In this document: one piece after another, positions 8,694 to 18,147 of the stretch | How the letters are laid out: the number at the start of each line of letters is the position of its first letter | Numbering within the stretch: the first letter of the stretch is position 1 | Assembly (NCBI RefSeq): GCF_002412165.1 | Contig: NZ_NXIA01000015.1 | Coordinates: 1-64,000, forward strand | Reading direction: 5' to 3' | DNA length: 64,000 nt | From: Curtobacterium sp. 'Ferrero' | GTDB lineage: Bacteria > Actinomycetota > Actinomycetes > Actinomycetales > Microbacteriaceae | The notes under the pieces: model-generated | Database searches by the model: none | Told to the model about the DNA's origin: nothing | The model's input: only the letters and a program-made list of their open reading frames with translations | Translations under genes and position numbers: made by a program

Positions 8694-9742
8694 TCACCCC
8701 ACAGGTCTGAAGCCGACGAGCGCCCCGAGCACGTCGGCAACGCGGGTCACGTCGCCCTCGTCGTTCCAGAGATGGAAGGCCAGGCGGAGCCGCCCGGCGC
8801 GCCCGCTCGCGGTCACGCCCGCGTCCGTCAGCGCCCGCAGCGCCACACCGTCCGTATCCGGGAACGTCGTGATGGCCTGACCGCTCCGCGGCGACCCGAG
8901 CGCGTCCGCGAGCCGGTCCGTGAGACCGGTGGCGTGCCTCCAGGCCGATGCCGCGTCGACGGACGCGAGGTGCCGCAGCGCGGCGACCGCTCCGGGCCAG
9001 GCCTGCCACGCGGGCGACACGTCGAACCGACGGGCGTCGTCGGCGAGCCGCATGGTCGGGCCGTAGCACGACGACCACACGTCGGCGCCCGCGTACCAGC
9101 CGGCCTGCACGGGCCGGAGCCGCTCGAGCGCCTCGTCGGAGAACGTCGCGAAGGCGACCCCACGCGGCGTGCACAACCACTTGTAGGCGTGCGTGACGGT
9201 GACGTCGAACGACGACGCGTCCACGGGGAGCACCCCGGCGGCCTGCGTCAGGTCGCACAGGGTGAGCGCCCCGACGGCGCGTGCCGCGGCGACGACGGGC
9301 TCCGGGTCGGTGACCGCGCCGCTCGACGACTGCACGGCGGACCACGCGACCATCGCGGTGCCGGGACGCACCTCGTCGGCGAGCCGGGCGAGCGGGACGC
9401 TCCGGACCGGACGCCGCGGTACGCCTGCGCGTGGAAGGGGAACACGACCGAGCTGAAGTCACCGTCGGGGACGACCACCTCGGCGCCGTCGGGCAGGGCT
9501 GCCGCGGCGACCGCGACCATCGCCGAGGTCTGCGAGCCCGTGGCGACCCGCGACGGGTCGACACCGACGATGCGGGCGAAGAGTGCGCGACCCTCCTCGA
9601 CGAGAGCGCCGTACGTGATCGGGGACGACGCTGCCCGGCCCCACGCGTCGAGGTCGGCGCGCATCGCCGCGAGCGTGCCGTGCGTGGGCAGGCCCGCCGT
9701 GCAGGCCGCGAGGTAGCCGGAGCCGTCGACGAAGGAGTCCAT
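8694..9742 (-). pseudogene. Class V aminotransferase (cysteine desulfurase-like), split by a 1-bp frameshift
   Basis: The gene reads in two frames. The N-terminal part from ATG at 9742 runs MDSFVDGSGYLAACTAG to HAQAYRGV. The C-terminal part reads VRSVPLARLADEVRPGTAM, includes the PLP-Lys motif HAYKWL, and continues to the stop at 8694. The frames join at 9404-9412, where GGACCGGAC would be in frame if it read GGACCCGGAC. One missing base therefore accounts for the break, and everything else is intact over about 350 codons. It may be a fresh loss-of-function mutation or a sequencing error in a C run. The family covers PLP enzymes such as cysteine desulfurases and isopenicillin epimerases; the substrate is unknown. 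A LysR gene is divergent. Confidence 0.8.
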
Positions 9743-9800
9743 GCCGCCACGTTCGCGCAGTCCGTTCCATCACACCAGGGCAGCTTCGTTCGCGGACCCA

Positions 9801-9806
9801 TAACAT
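9801..9806 (+). promoter_or_regulatory. -10 box of a leaderless lysR-type gene promoter
   Basis: TAACAT ends six nt before the GTG start at 9813. The 70-bp gap to the divergent aminotransferase should also hold its promoter and the LysR operator, but no clear T-N11-A palindrome stands out. Confidence 0.45.
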
Positions 9807-9812
9807 GACGTT

Positions 9813-10787
9813 GTGGACGACCTCGATCCCCAGCTCCTGCGGGTGCTCCGCGCGGTCCGCGACTCGGGCTCGATCAGCCGAGCCGCGACCTCGCTCGGGT
9901 ACAGCCAGCCGGCCGTGAGCCAGCTCCTCTCCCGCGCCGAACGGCGACTCGGGCACGACCTCGTGCTGCGGGGTGGGCGCGGGGCGACCCTGACCGCGTC
10001 CGGACGGGTGCTCGCCGAGCACGCCCTGTCGGTCGAGGCGGCGCTGACCGCGGCCCGCGAGGACCTCGAGGCCGTCGGCGGCCTCGCCCGCGGGCGGGTC
10101 CGGATCGCCGGGTTCCCGAGTGCGTCGTCGACGCTCGTGCCGTCGGTCCTCGCGACCATGGCGCGGGTCGCTCCCGGCGTCACGACGTCCTACGTCGAGG
10201 CGGAGCCTCCCGAGGCGATCGACCTCCTCCGGCGGGACGAGGTCGACGTCGCCGTGACCTTCACGTACGTGGGCGACGAGGTGGCGCCCGACCCCACGCT
10301 CGTCTCCCGGTCGCTGGGCCATGACCCGCTCAGGCTGGTCCGGCCGGGAGGCACGACGGACCCCGGTGCGTCGGCGGCGGTCGGACAGCCGGTCGCCCTG
10401 GGCAGCAGGCGTGCCGAGAGGGTCGGCGCGTCGGACGATGTCGTGGACCTCGCCTCGCTCCGCGACGCACGGTGGATCGGCGGTTGCCCGCGCTGTCGGG
10501 GACACCTGCTCGCCTCATGTGCGACGGCCGGGTTCACGCCCCGCATCGTGCTCGAGACGGACAACGCGGCCGCGGTCCTGGGGCTCGTCGCCGCGGGCCT
10601 CGGGGTGGCGCTGCTCCCCCGGCTGGCACTCGCGAGCACCGTCATCCCGTCGGCGGTCGCGGTGGAGCGGGTCGACGACGTACTCGCGCGCCGTGTCGAG
10701 GTCGTCGTCGCCCGCGGGGCGGACCGTGTCCCGAGCATCCGGGCCACCCTCGACGCGGTCCGCGGAGCGGCGACGCAGCTGGGCTGA
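9813..10787 (+). CDS. LysR-family transcriptional regulator
   Basis: The 324-residue protein has an N-terminal winged helix-turn-helix (about 1-60: LLRVLRAVRDSGSISRAATSLGYSQPAVSQLLSRAE, shown here only for its typical spacing of recognition helix and turn) and a type 2 periplasmic-binding-like effector domain from about 90. Translation starts at GTG with no leader. It is divergent from the frameshifted aminotransferase, the classic layout for a LysR regulator and its target. A GGGAGGCACGACGG stretch inside the gene (from 10347) resembles the intergenic GGAGGC repeats. The effector is unknown. Confidence 0.9.
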   Translation: MDDLDPQLLRVLRAVRDSGSISRAATSLGYSQPAVSQLLSRAERRLGHDLVLRGGRGATLTASGRVLAEHALSVEAALTAAREDLEAVGGLARGRVRIAGFPSASSTLVPSVLATMARVAPGVTTSYVEAEPPEAIDLLRRDEVDVAVTFTYVGDEVAPDPTLVSRSLGHDPLRLVRPGGTTDPGASAAVGQPVALGSRRAERVGASDDVVDLASLRDARWIGGCPRCRGHLLASCATAGFTPRIVLETDNAAAVLGLVAAGLGVALLPRLALASTVIPSAVAVERVDDVLARRVEVVVARGADRVPSIRATLDAVRGAATQLG

Positions 10788-10905
10788 CGTCGGGAGCACA
10801 TCTCGACCGCAAGTGCTTCGATCGTGGCCTCCGCAGCTCCCGCTCCGGGCGAGGGGACAGGGCCGCGGCATCCCAGCTGGTCGCAGGACGTGCCGCACGC
10901 GCATC

Positions 10906-10966
10906 GAGCTGGTCGCAGGAAATGTCGCCGACCGCTCCTCGGGGCGACACGTCGTGCGACCAGCTC
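10906..10966. repeat. Inverted repeat between lysR-type gene and uppS
   Basis: GAGCTGGTCGCA (10906-10917) and TGCGACCAGCTC (10955-10966) are exact complements. The flanking bases TGTCGCC and GGCGACA extend the arms. A direct third copy, CAGCTGGTCGCAGGACG, lies at 10874. Similar GGTCGCACGACAC strings occur near 698-745 and 32929, so this is a dispersed family. The 238-bp gap holds no gene. Confidence 0.6.
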
Positions 10967-10987
10967 GGGTCGAACCGGGACGGGCCG

Positions 10988-11027
10988 GACGGGAGGCGCG
11001 GGTCGGCGCCGCCACGGGCCTCCCGTC
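10988..11027. terminator. GGGAGGC hairpin shared by convergent lysR-type gene and uppS
   Basis: GACGGGAGGC (10988-10997) pairs perfectly with GCCTCCCGTC (11018-11027). The right arm overlaps the uppS stop codon. It is placed to stop transcription from both sides. Confidence 0.55.
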
Positions 11028-11823
11028 AGGCGGTGGGCGCGTCCACCGCGCCACCGTACCTGCGGTCGCGGCGCGCGTACTCCTCGATCGCTCCCCAGAG
11101 ATCGGTGCGACGGAAGTCCGGCCAGAGCCGGTCGAGGAACACCATCTCGGCGTACGCCGACTGCCACAGCATGAAGTTGGACGTGCGCTGCTCGCCGGAG
11201 CTGCGGAGGAAGAGGTCGACGTCGGGCAGCTCGGGCACGTAGAGCCGCTTCGCGAGGGCCTTCTCGGTGACCTGGCTCGGCTTCATCCGGCCGGCGGCGA
11301 CGTCCTCGGCCATGCTGCGCACCGCGTCCACGATCTCGTTGCGACCGCCGTAGTTGACGCACATCGTGAGGGTGCAGACGTCGTTCGCTGCGGTCATCCG
11401 CTCCGCTGCCTGCAGTTCGTCGACCACGCTCCGCCACAGGCGGGGCCGGCGACCGGCCCAGCGCACCCGGACACCCCACGCGTGGAGCTGGTCGCGGCGG
11501 CGGTGGATGACCTCGCGGTTGAAGCCCATCAGGAACCGGACCTCGTCGGGCGAGCGTTTCCAGTTCTCGGTCGAGAACGCGTATGCCGACACGTGCTTGA
11601 CGCCGATCTGGATCGCGCCCGCGACGACGTCGAGGAGCGAGGCCTCGCCGGCCTTGTGCCCCTCGACCCGGGTGAGACCGCGCTGGTTCGCCCACCGGCC
11701 GTTGCCGTCCATGACGATCGCCACGTGCTCCGGGACGAACTGTGCGGGGATCGCCGGCGGCTGCTCCCCGGTCCAGTCGACGGGACGCAGCGGTTCGGAC
11801 TCGGCGTACCGGCGTGGGCTCAT
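11026..11823 (-). CDS. uppS: Isoprenyl transferase (undecaprenyl diphosphate synthase family)
   Basis: The 265-residue cis-prenyltransferase condenses isopentenyl diphosphate onto an allylic primer to make the polyprenyl carrier for cell-wall synthesis. The catalytic motif [17 protein letters not shown] places Asp39 at the Mg-pyrophosphate site. [20 protein letters not shown] and the C-terminal [22 protein letters not shown] follow in family order. The start is the ATG overlapping the recO stop (ATGA); the longer open frame upstream is not coding. Actinobacteria may have several chain-length variants (decaprenyl or Z,E-farnesyl), so product length is uncertain. Confidence 0.95.
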   Translation of the reverse strand: MSPRRYAESEPLRPVDWTGEQPPAIPAQFVPEHVAIVMDGNGRWANQRGLTRVEGHKAGEASLLDVVAGAIQIGVKHVSAYAFSTENWKRSPDEVRFLMGFNREVIHRRRDQLHAWGVRVRWAGRRPRLWRSVVDELQAAERMTAANDVCTLTMCVNYGGRNEIVDAVRSMAEDVAAGRMKPSQVTEKALAKRLYVPELPDVDLFLRSSGEQRTSNFMLWQSAYAEMVFLDRLWPDFRRTDLWGAIEEYARRDRRYGGAVDAPTA

Positions 11824-12659
11824 GCAGGGGTTCCTTCGGCGTCGGCGGCGGTCGGGGTCGGCACCGCGGGGGTCGGGGTCGCGGCCACCGCTGCCGGGAC
11901 GCCACCCGGTGTCGGTGCGACCGGAGCCGGGTGCTCGGTGCGGTCGACGTGCGGTAGCGACCTGAGCGATCGTTCCAGGTGCCACTGTGCGTAGGCCGCG
12001 ACCACGCCGGAGGCCCGGGAACGGGTCCGTTCGTCGGCGGCATCGACGGTGGTCCAGTCCCCGGCGAGGAGCGAACCGAGCAGCGCGAGGGTCACCGGGT
12101 CGAGTCGCGGGGTGCCGGGAGGTGCGGCGCGGTCGGCGACGACCCCGCCGAGCTGCACGACGAACGCCGAGTGCGGGCCGGGCTCCCCCGTCACCGCGCA
12201 GTCGCCGAACGACGGCGCCCAACCGGCGATGCTCATCGCCCGGAGGAGGTAGGAGTCGAGCGTCGCCGTCGCGGCGTGCTCCCCGCGGGCCAGCGAACGG
12301 AGGGCGCCGACGAGCAGGAGGTACTGCTGGAGTCCGGCGTCCGCCTCGCTCAGGCGGTCGGCGGTCTCGACCATGGCGCTGGCGGCCGTGTAGGCGCCGT
12401 AGTCGGCGACGATCTGCGCGCCGTACGAACCGAGGGACTCGGCCTGGGTGACGATGTCGAGGGAGCGGCCCTCGTAGAACTGGGCATCGACGACCATGAA
12501 CGGTTCGAGGCGACTGCCGAACTTCGAGGCGGTGCGGCGGACGCCCTTCGCCACGGCGCGGATCTTGCCGTGCTGCCGGCTGAGCATGGTGACGATGCGG
12601 TCTGCTTCCCCGAGCTTGTGGGTGCGCAGCACGACGCACTCGTCCCGGTACAGCGGCAT
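11820..12659 (-). CDS. recO: DNA repair protein RecO
   Basis: The 279-residue protein loads RecA onto SSB-coated single strands with RecR. The N-terminal OB fold reads [21 protein letters not shown] and the zinc/helical core includes [22 protein letters not shown] helices to about 230. The usual four-Cys zinc site is degenerate: [10 protein letters not shown] keeps only one Cys, and the second knuckle reads GGVVAD. The last 45 residues are a low-complexity Pro/Ala/Thr tail before the overlap with uppS. The ATG start fits the family. A 480-bp repeat-filled gap lies upstream. Confidence 0.93.
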   Translation of the reverse strand: MPLYRDECVVLRTHKLGEADRIVTMLSRQHGKIRAVAKGVRRTASKFGSRLEPFMVVDAQFYEGRSLDIVTQAESLGSYGAQIVADYGAYTAASAMVETADRLSEADAGLQQYLLLVGALRSLARGEHAATATLDSYLLRAMSIAGWAPSFGDCAVTGEPGPHSAFVVQLGGVVADRAAPPGTPRLDPVTLALLGSLLAGDWTTVDAADERTRSRASGVVAAYAQWHLERSLRSLPHVDRTEHPAPVAPTPGGVPAAVAATPTPAVPTPTAADAEGTPA

Positions 12660-12716
12660 GGTCCCAGTATCCCCCGCCCGTCCGACACGGCGCTGCCGAG
12701 GGTCGTGCGGGGCGTG

Positions 12717-13015
12717 CCGGATCGCTCGTGGTTGGCCGGATCGCTCGTGGTTGGCCGGACCGCTCGTGGTTGGCCGGATCGCTCGTGGTTGGCCGGAACT
12801 TTCGACCTCCTACGAGCGATTCGGCTTTCCACTGCAGGTGCGATGGGTTCGAACGCGCACGTGGCCCGCGCCCCGATCGACCGACTCGAGGCTGCGCTCG
12901 TGGGTGGCCGAACCGCTCATGGTTTGCCGAATCGCTCATGGGTGACCGGAACTTTCGACCTCCTACGAGCAATTCGGCTTTCCATTGCAGGGGTGATGGG
13001 CTCGAACGCGCCCGC
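12717..13015. repeat. Composite repeat: tandem 19-bp units, interrupted palindrome core and 17-bp flank
   Basis: Four tandem 19-bp units CCGGATCGCTCGTGGTTGG occupy 12717-12792 (the third has one substitution). A core follows with GGAACTTTCGACCTCC and the inverted unit TACGAGCGAT, then a flank ending GCGATGGGTTCGAACGC (12840-12856). A second element follows with two diverged units (about 12908-12945), the same core, and GTGATGGGCTCGAACGC (12993-13009). A C-rich spacer of CGCACGCC-like runs leads to the hairpin at 13079. The 480-bp recO-leuA gap contains no gene. The same family occupies 60112-60450. Confidence 0.85.
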
Positions 13016-13078
13016 ACGCCCGCGCCCACACGCCCGCACCCGCGCGCACGCACACACCCGCGCACCCGACCCACAACG

Positions 13079-13121
13079 CCGGGAGGCGCGGTGCGGGACG
13101 GACCCGCACCGCGCCTCCCGG
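13079..13121. terminator. Perfect 19-bp GGGAGGCGCGGTGC hairpin after leuA
   Basis: The arms at 13079-13097 and 13103-13121 are exact complements around a 5-nt loop. The hairpin begins 18 nt past the leuA stop codon on the minus strand. It lacks a U-tract but is very stable. It is one of the two best copies of the dispersed GGAGGC family. Confidence 0.8.
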
Positions 13122-13139
13122 CGGTGATCGCGACGAGCG

Positions 13140-14945
<1,806 letters not shown>

Positions 14946-14949
14946 TCAG

Positions 14950-15001
14950 GCCACGACGGACTCCGCGACGAGGTGGGCCGTTGTGTCAGGCCTCGTCGCG
15001 G
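14950..15001 (-). promoter_or_regulatory. Candidate leuA attenuator hairpins
   Basis: In the leuA transcript CCGCGACGAGG (15001-14991), which encodes the last codons of the leader peptide, pairs perfectly over 11 bp with CCTCGTCGCGG (14973-14963). A competing stem joins GGCCCAC (14980-14974) to GTGGCC (14955-14950) and would trap the second arm in its loop. Ribosome position on the upstream Leu codons could select between these folds. No U-tract follows, so the output may be termination without a U-tract or masking of the leuA start. The fold is inferred by eye. Confidence 0.55.
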
Positions 15002-15030
15002 CAGCGAAGGAGGAGGAGTGCCGAGTACAT
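14986..15030 (-). CDS. Leu-rich leader peptide of leuA (attenuator)
   Basis: The 14-codon frame encodes M-Y-S-A-L-L-L-L-R-C-R-D-E-A followed by TGA. Four consecutive Leu codons (CTC CTC CTC CTT) lie just before a perfect 11-bp stem, the arrangement of ribosome-mediated attenuation. Its ATG is seven nt after a TACGGT box, so the leader mRNA itself seems leaderless. It ends 70 nt before the leuA ATG. Leader-peptide control of leuA is established in other actinobacteria. This example is recognised from sequence alone. Confidence 0.8.
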   Translation of the reverse strand: MYSALLLLRCRDEA

Positions 15031-15037
15031 CGGGACC

Positions 15038-15068
15038 ACCGTAGCACTGGTGTACCAACCGTGTGCAA
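15038..15068 (-). promoter_or_regulatory. Promoter of the leuA leader
   Basis: On the minus strand TTGCAC (15068-15063) and TACGGT (15043-15038) are separated by 19 bp. The -10 box ends seven nt before the leader ATG. Confidence 0.5.
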
Positions 15069-15075
15069 GCGGTCT

Positions 15076-15107
15076 GGAGGCACGCGGCGGCGCCGCCACC
15101 CGCCTCC
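15076..15107. terminator. GGAGGC hairpin after the ABC permease gene
   Basis: GGAGGC and GCCTCC enclose the perfect palindrome GGCGGCGCCGCC (15086-15097). The structure lies 43 bp downstream of the permease stop codon on the minus strand and upstream of the leuA promoter, so it separates the two units. Confidence 0.45.
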
Positions 15108-15149
15108 CGACCGACAGGTGCTCGCTCGCACGGGCGGCGCTCTGCCTCG

Positions 15150-16553
15150 TCAGTCGACCGCGAGCGCCTCCGTCGGCGGCACGCGCATCGCGCGCCGCAC
15201 CGGCGCGATCGTCGCGACGACCGCGAGCACCAGCGCCCCGACCACCACGATCCCGAGGGTCAGCGGCGGCAGCACGGGTGTGACGACGGTGCCGAGCGTG
15301 CCGAGCAGCGTCTGACCGCCGATCCACCCGTACACGGTGCCGAGCACCAGTCCGGTGACGACGGCCGCGACGACCATCTGCACCGCCTCGGTCACGATCA
15401 TCCGACGGACCTGGGCACCGGTCAGCCCGAGGACCCGGAGCAGCCCGAGCTCCCGCCGGCGCTGCACGACGCTCAACGCGAGCGCGTTGACGACCCCGAC
15501 GGCGGCGATCACGGCGGAGAAGCCGACGATGACGCTCACCACCGCGCCCAGCTGGACGAAGAAGTCCCGCTGCGCCGCCACCATCGCCGGCGTCGCGCCC
15601 GGCTGTCCGGACACGACCGTCTCGAGGGTGTGCTGCATGATGCCGAGCGCCACCGCGAACGTCACGAGCAGGGTCACGCCGATCACCAGCCCGATCGTGG
15701 CCCGCGACGAACGCCCGGGGGCTCGCATCGCGTTGCGGCCTGCGAGCAGGACGACGGGGTCCTTCGCACCGATCCGCCCGACCAGCTGGAGCACCGGCGG
15801 CATGACGACGGTCGCGCCCAGAGCGATGCCGGCGAAGGACACGAAGCCGCCGAGCGCGGCGGGCAGCACCGCCATCGGCGACAGTGCGCTCGCTGTGAGC
15901 CCGATCGCCATCAGGCCACCGCCGAGGACCACGAGCACGACCGACCAGACGACGCGCGCTCGACCGGAGCGGACGTCGTCGTGGCTCGGCTCGACGCTGG
16001 ACGACAGCGCCTCGAGCGGCGTGACGGTGAGGACGCGGCGTGACCCGGCGGCGAACGCCCCCCAGGTGGCGAGGACCACTGCCGCGATCGGCAGCACGAG
16101 TTCCCACGGCACGAGCGTGTACGCCGTGTCCGGCAGGAACCCGTTCTCCCGCAGGACCAGCACGAAGACCGCGCTCAGACCGGTGCCGACGACCGCACCG
16201 AGCAGGCCGCCGACGACGCCGACGAGCAGGCCCGCGCGGGTGATCCGCGACCGCAGCGTCGCGCCCGTCGCCCCGACGAGCCGCTGCAGCGCGATCACCC
16301 GCGTCTGCCCGGCGATGAGGGTGGCGCAGGTGTTCGCCGTGACGATCGCGCCGACGTACAGGGCGATGCCGAGGAACAGCCACCCGACCACGGACAGGAT
16401 CGCCCGGACGGCACCGATGTCGTCGAGACCGGTGGTGGCCAGCGCCTCGGACACGATGCCGGGCGCGATGACGAGCGCCGAGCCGAACGTGGTGCCGAGT
16501 GCGGCGACGAGGATCGTCGGACGGAACTCCCGCAGCGAGGTCAGGGCGCTCAT
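15150..16553 (-). CDS. FtsX-like ABC transporter permease
   Basis: The 467-residue membrane protein has two FtsX/MacB-type domains, each a periplasmic loop between hydrophobic helices (about 10-35, 55-78, 105-135, 148-170; then 200-250, 290-310, 335-365 and 425-460). Conserved elements include RVIALQRLVGATGATLR and RRRELGLLRVLGLTGAQVRRM, coupling segments that contact the ATPase, and the terminal VPPTEALAV. It is coupled to its ATPase by an ATGA overlap. With the adjacent sensor kinase and regulator it resembles modules for antimicrobial-peptide or lipid export; the substrate is unknown. Confidence 0.9.
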   Translation of the reverse strand: MSALTSLREFRPTILVAALGTTFGSALVIAPGIVSEALATTGLDDIGAVRAILSVVGWLFLGIALYVGAIVTANTCATLIAGQTRVIALQRLVGATGATLRSRITRAGLLVGVVGGLLGAVVGTGLSAVFVLVLRENGFLPDTAYTLVPWELVLPIAAVVLATWGAFAAGSRRVLTVTPLEALSSSVEPSHDDVRSGRARVVWSVVLVVLGGGLMAIGLTASALSPMAVLPAALGGFVSFAGIALGATVVMPPVLQLVGRIGAKDPVVLLAGRNAMRAPGRSSRATIGLVIGVTLLVTFAVALGIMQHTLETVVSGQPGATPAMVAAQRDFFVQLGAVVSVIVGFSAVIAAVGVVNALALSVVQRRRELGLLRVLGLTGAQVRRMIVTEAVQMVVAAVVTGLVLGTVYGWIGGQTLLGTLGTVVTPVLPPLTLGIVVVGALVLAVVATIAPVRRAMRVPPTEALAVD

Positions 16554-17302
16554 GCCGCGGCCTCCATCCCGAGCATCGTGGTGGAGATGTCGGCGGCGTC
16601 CATCGCGGGACGGTCCCCCACGATGCGCCCGTCGGCGAGGAACAGGATGCGGTCCGCGTTGGCGGCGGCGACCGGGTCGTGCGTCACCATGACGACGCTC
16701 TGCCCCCAGTCGTCGACGGCGCCGCGGAGGATGCGGAGGACGTCTCGGCCGGTGCGGGAGTCGAGCGCACCGGTGGGTTCGTCCGCGACGACCACCGCCG
16801 GCCTGGACGCCAGGGCACGGGCGATCGCCACCCGCTGCTGCTGGCCCCCCGAGAGCTCGTGCGGACGGTGGGTGAGGCGGTCACCGAGCCCGAGCAGGTC
16901 GACGAGCCGGTCGATCCAGGCGTCTTCCTCGCGCGTCGTCCGGTGTCCGCCGAGGAGGAACGGCAGCCGGATGTTCTCCTGGACGTCGAGGGTCGGCACG
17001 AGGTTGAACGACTGGAACACGAACCCGAGCCGGCGACGCCGGAGCTCGGTGAGGTCGCGGTCCCCGAGCCCCGTGATGTCGACGCCGTCGATCCGCACCC
17101 GCCCGGCGGAGACCGCGTCGAGCCCGGCCGCCACGTGCATGAGCGTCGACTTGCCCGAACCGGAGGGCCCCATCACGGCCGTGAACTCCCCCGCCCCGAT
17201 GTCGACGCTCACGTCGTCGAGGGCCGTCACGCGGCGCGCGGCGTCGCCGTGGTGCTTGGACACGTGGTCGAGGTGGATGATCGGTTCGTGGCTGCTGGTC
17301 AT
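16550..17302 (-). CDS. ABC transporter ATP-binding protein (LolD/MacB type)
   Basis: The 250-residue ATPase has Walker A GPSGSGKST, the Q-loop FVFQSFNLVPTLDVQENI, signature LSGGQQQR, Walker B VVVADEPTGALD and H-loop VMVTHDP in order. The start chosen is the ATG beginning MTSSHEPIIHLDHV. A longer open frame upstream is G+C read-through and lacks conservation. It powers the FtsX-like permease, whose ATG overlaps its stop by 4 nt. A 158-bp gap separates it from the response regulator upstream, leaving room for a promoter under that regulator. Confidence 0.95.
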   Translation of the reverse strand: MTSSHEPIIHLDHVSKHHGDAARRVTALDDVSVDIGAGEFTAVMGPSGSGKSTLMHVAAGLDAVSAGRVRIDGVDITGLGDRDLTELRRRRLGFVFQSFNLVPTLDVQENIRLPFLLGGHRTTREEDAWIDRLVDLLGLGDRLTHRPHELSGGQQQRVAIARALASRPAVVVADEPTGALDSRTGRDVLRILRGAVDDWGQSVVMVTHDPVAAANADRILFLADGRIVGDRPAMDAADISTTMLGMEAAA

Positions 17303-17460
17303 GCATCCACGATGGCGGCCGGGAGGCCCGTGGCGCGTCGGTCCGTCGGCTCCTGTGGATGGTCCGCTCGGCTTGTTCCCCTGTGGACGGATCATCCGCC
17401 CGGACGACGGGCTCGTCCTGCGGACGGCGCACGGCTCGTGCACGCGCGCGTGCCGCGCGC

Positions 17461-18147
17461 TCAGTCCTTCGTGACGAGCCCGTGCTCGTGCGCGAACACG
17501 ACGAGACGCACCCGGTCCCGCAGCTCGAGCTTCGTCAGCACCCGGGAGATGTGGGTCTTCACGGTCGCCTCGCTGACGAACTCGTGCGCGGCGATCTCGC
17601 TGTTGCTGAGGCCCCGCGCCGCCAGGTCGAAGATCTCCCGCTCGCGCGGCGTCAGTTCGGCGAACGCCGGCGGCGCCGCCTCGCTCGCAGCGGAGGGGTC
17701 CTCGTACCGTCGCAGGAGCTCCCGGGTGGCGGAGGCGGCGAACACCGCGGTCCCCGCGGACACCGTCCGGACCGCCGCGAGCAGGAACTCGGGGTCGGCG
17801 TCCTTGAGCACGAAGCCGCTCGCGCCCGCTCGGATCGCCTTCGCGGCCGCCTCGTCGAAGTCGAACGTGGTGAGGACGAGCACCTTCGTGCCGTCCGTCC
17901 CGGCCTGCTCGACGATGTGGGACGTGGCCGTGATGCCGTCCATCACCGGCATCCGCACGTCCATGAGCACGACGTCCGGCCGTGCCCGACGGACGAGCTC
18001 GACGCCCTCGGCGCCGTCGCCTGCCTCGCCGACGAACTGCAGGTCGGGCTGGGAGTCGATGAGCATCCGGATGCCGGTGCGGAACAGGGCCTGGTCGTCG
18101 ACGAGCGCCACCCGGATGCGCGCCTCGGGGTTCGGGGTCGTGGTCAT
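17461..18147 (-). CDS. NarL/LuxR-family response regulator
   Basis: The 228-residue protein has a receiver domain (about 11-130) with acidic pocket DD near 17-18, phospho-acceptor Asp63 in LMDVRMPVMDG, Thr/Thr near 92 and Lys near 114. It ends in a LuxR-type helix-turn-helix (about 160-225: ELTPREREIFDL, SNSEIAAHEFVSEATVKTHISR in two segments). Its ATG overlaps the kinase stop by 4 nt, so the pair is co-translated. The nearest likely target is the ABC transporter 158 bp downstream. Confidence 0.95.
   Translation of the reverse strand: MTTTPNPEARIRVALVDDQALFRTGIRMLIDSQPDLQFVGEAGDGAEGVELVRRARPDVVLMDVRMPVMDGITATSHIVEQAGTDGTKVLVLTTFDFDEAAAKAIRAGASGFVLKDADPEFLLAAVRTVSAGTAVFAASATRELLRRYEDPSAASEAAPPAFAELTPREREIFDLAARGLSNSEIAAHEFVSEATVKTHISRVLTKLELRDRVRLVVFAHEHGLVTKD

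Noticed and set aside
12840..12856. tRNA gene suggested by GGGTTCGAACGC, which resembles a T-loop
   Set aside because: No acceptor stem, anticodon arm or D-arm can be folded around it. The motif is part of the repeat flank at two loci.
12717..13015. CRISPR array
   Set aside because: The units are contiguous and have no unique spacers of constant length; no cas genes lie nearby. The same applies to 31201-31334 and 60112-60450.
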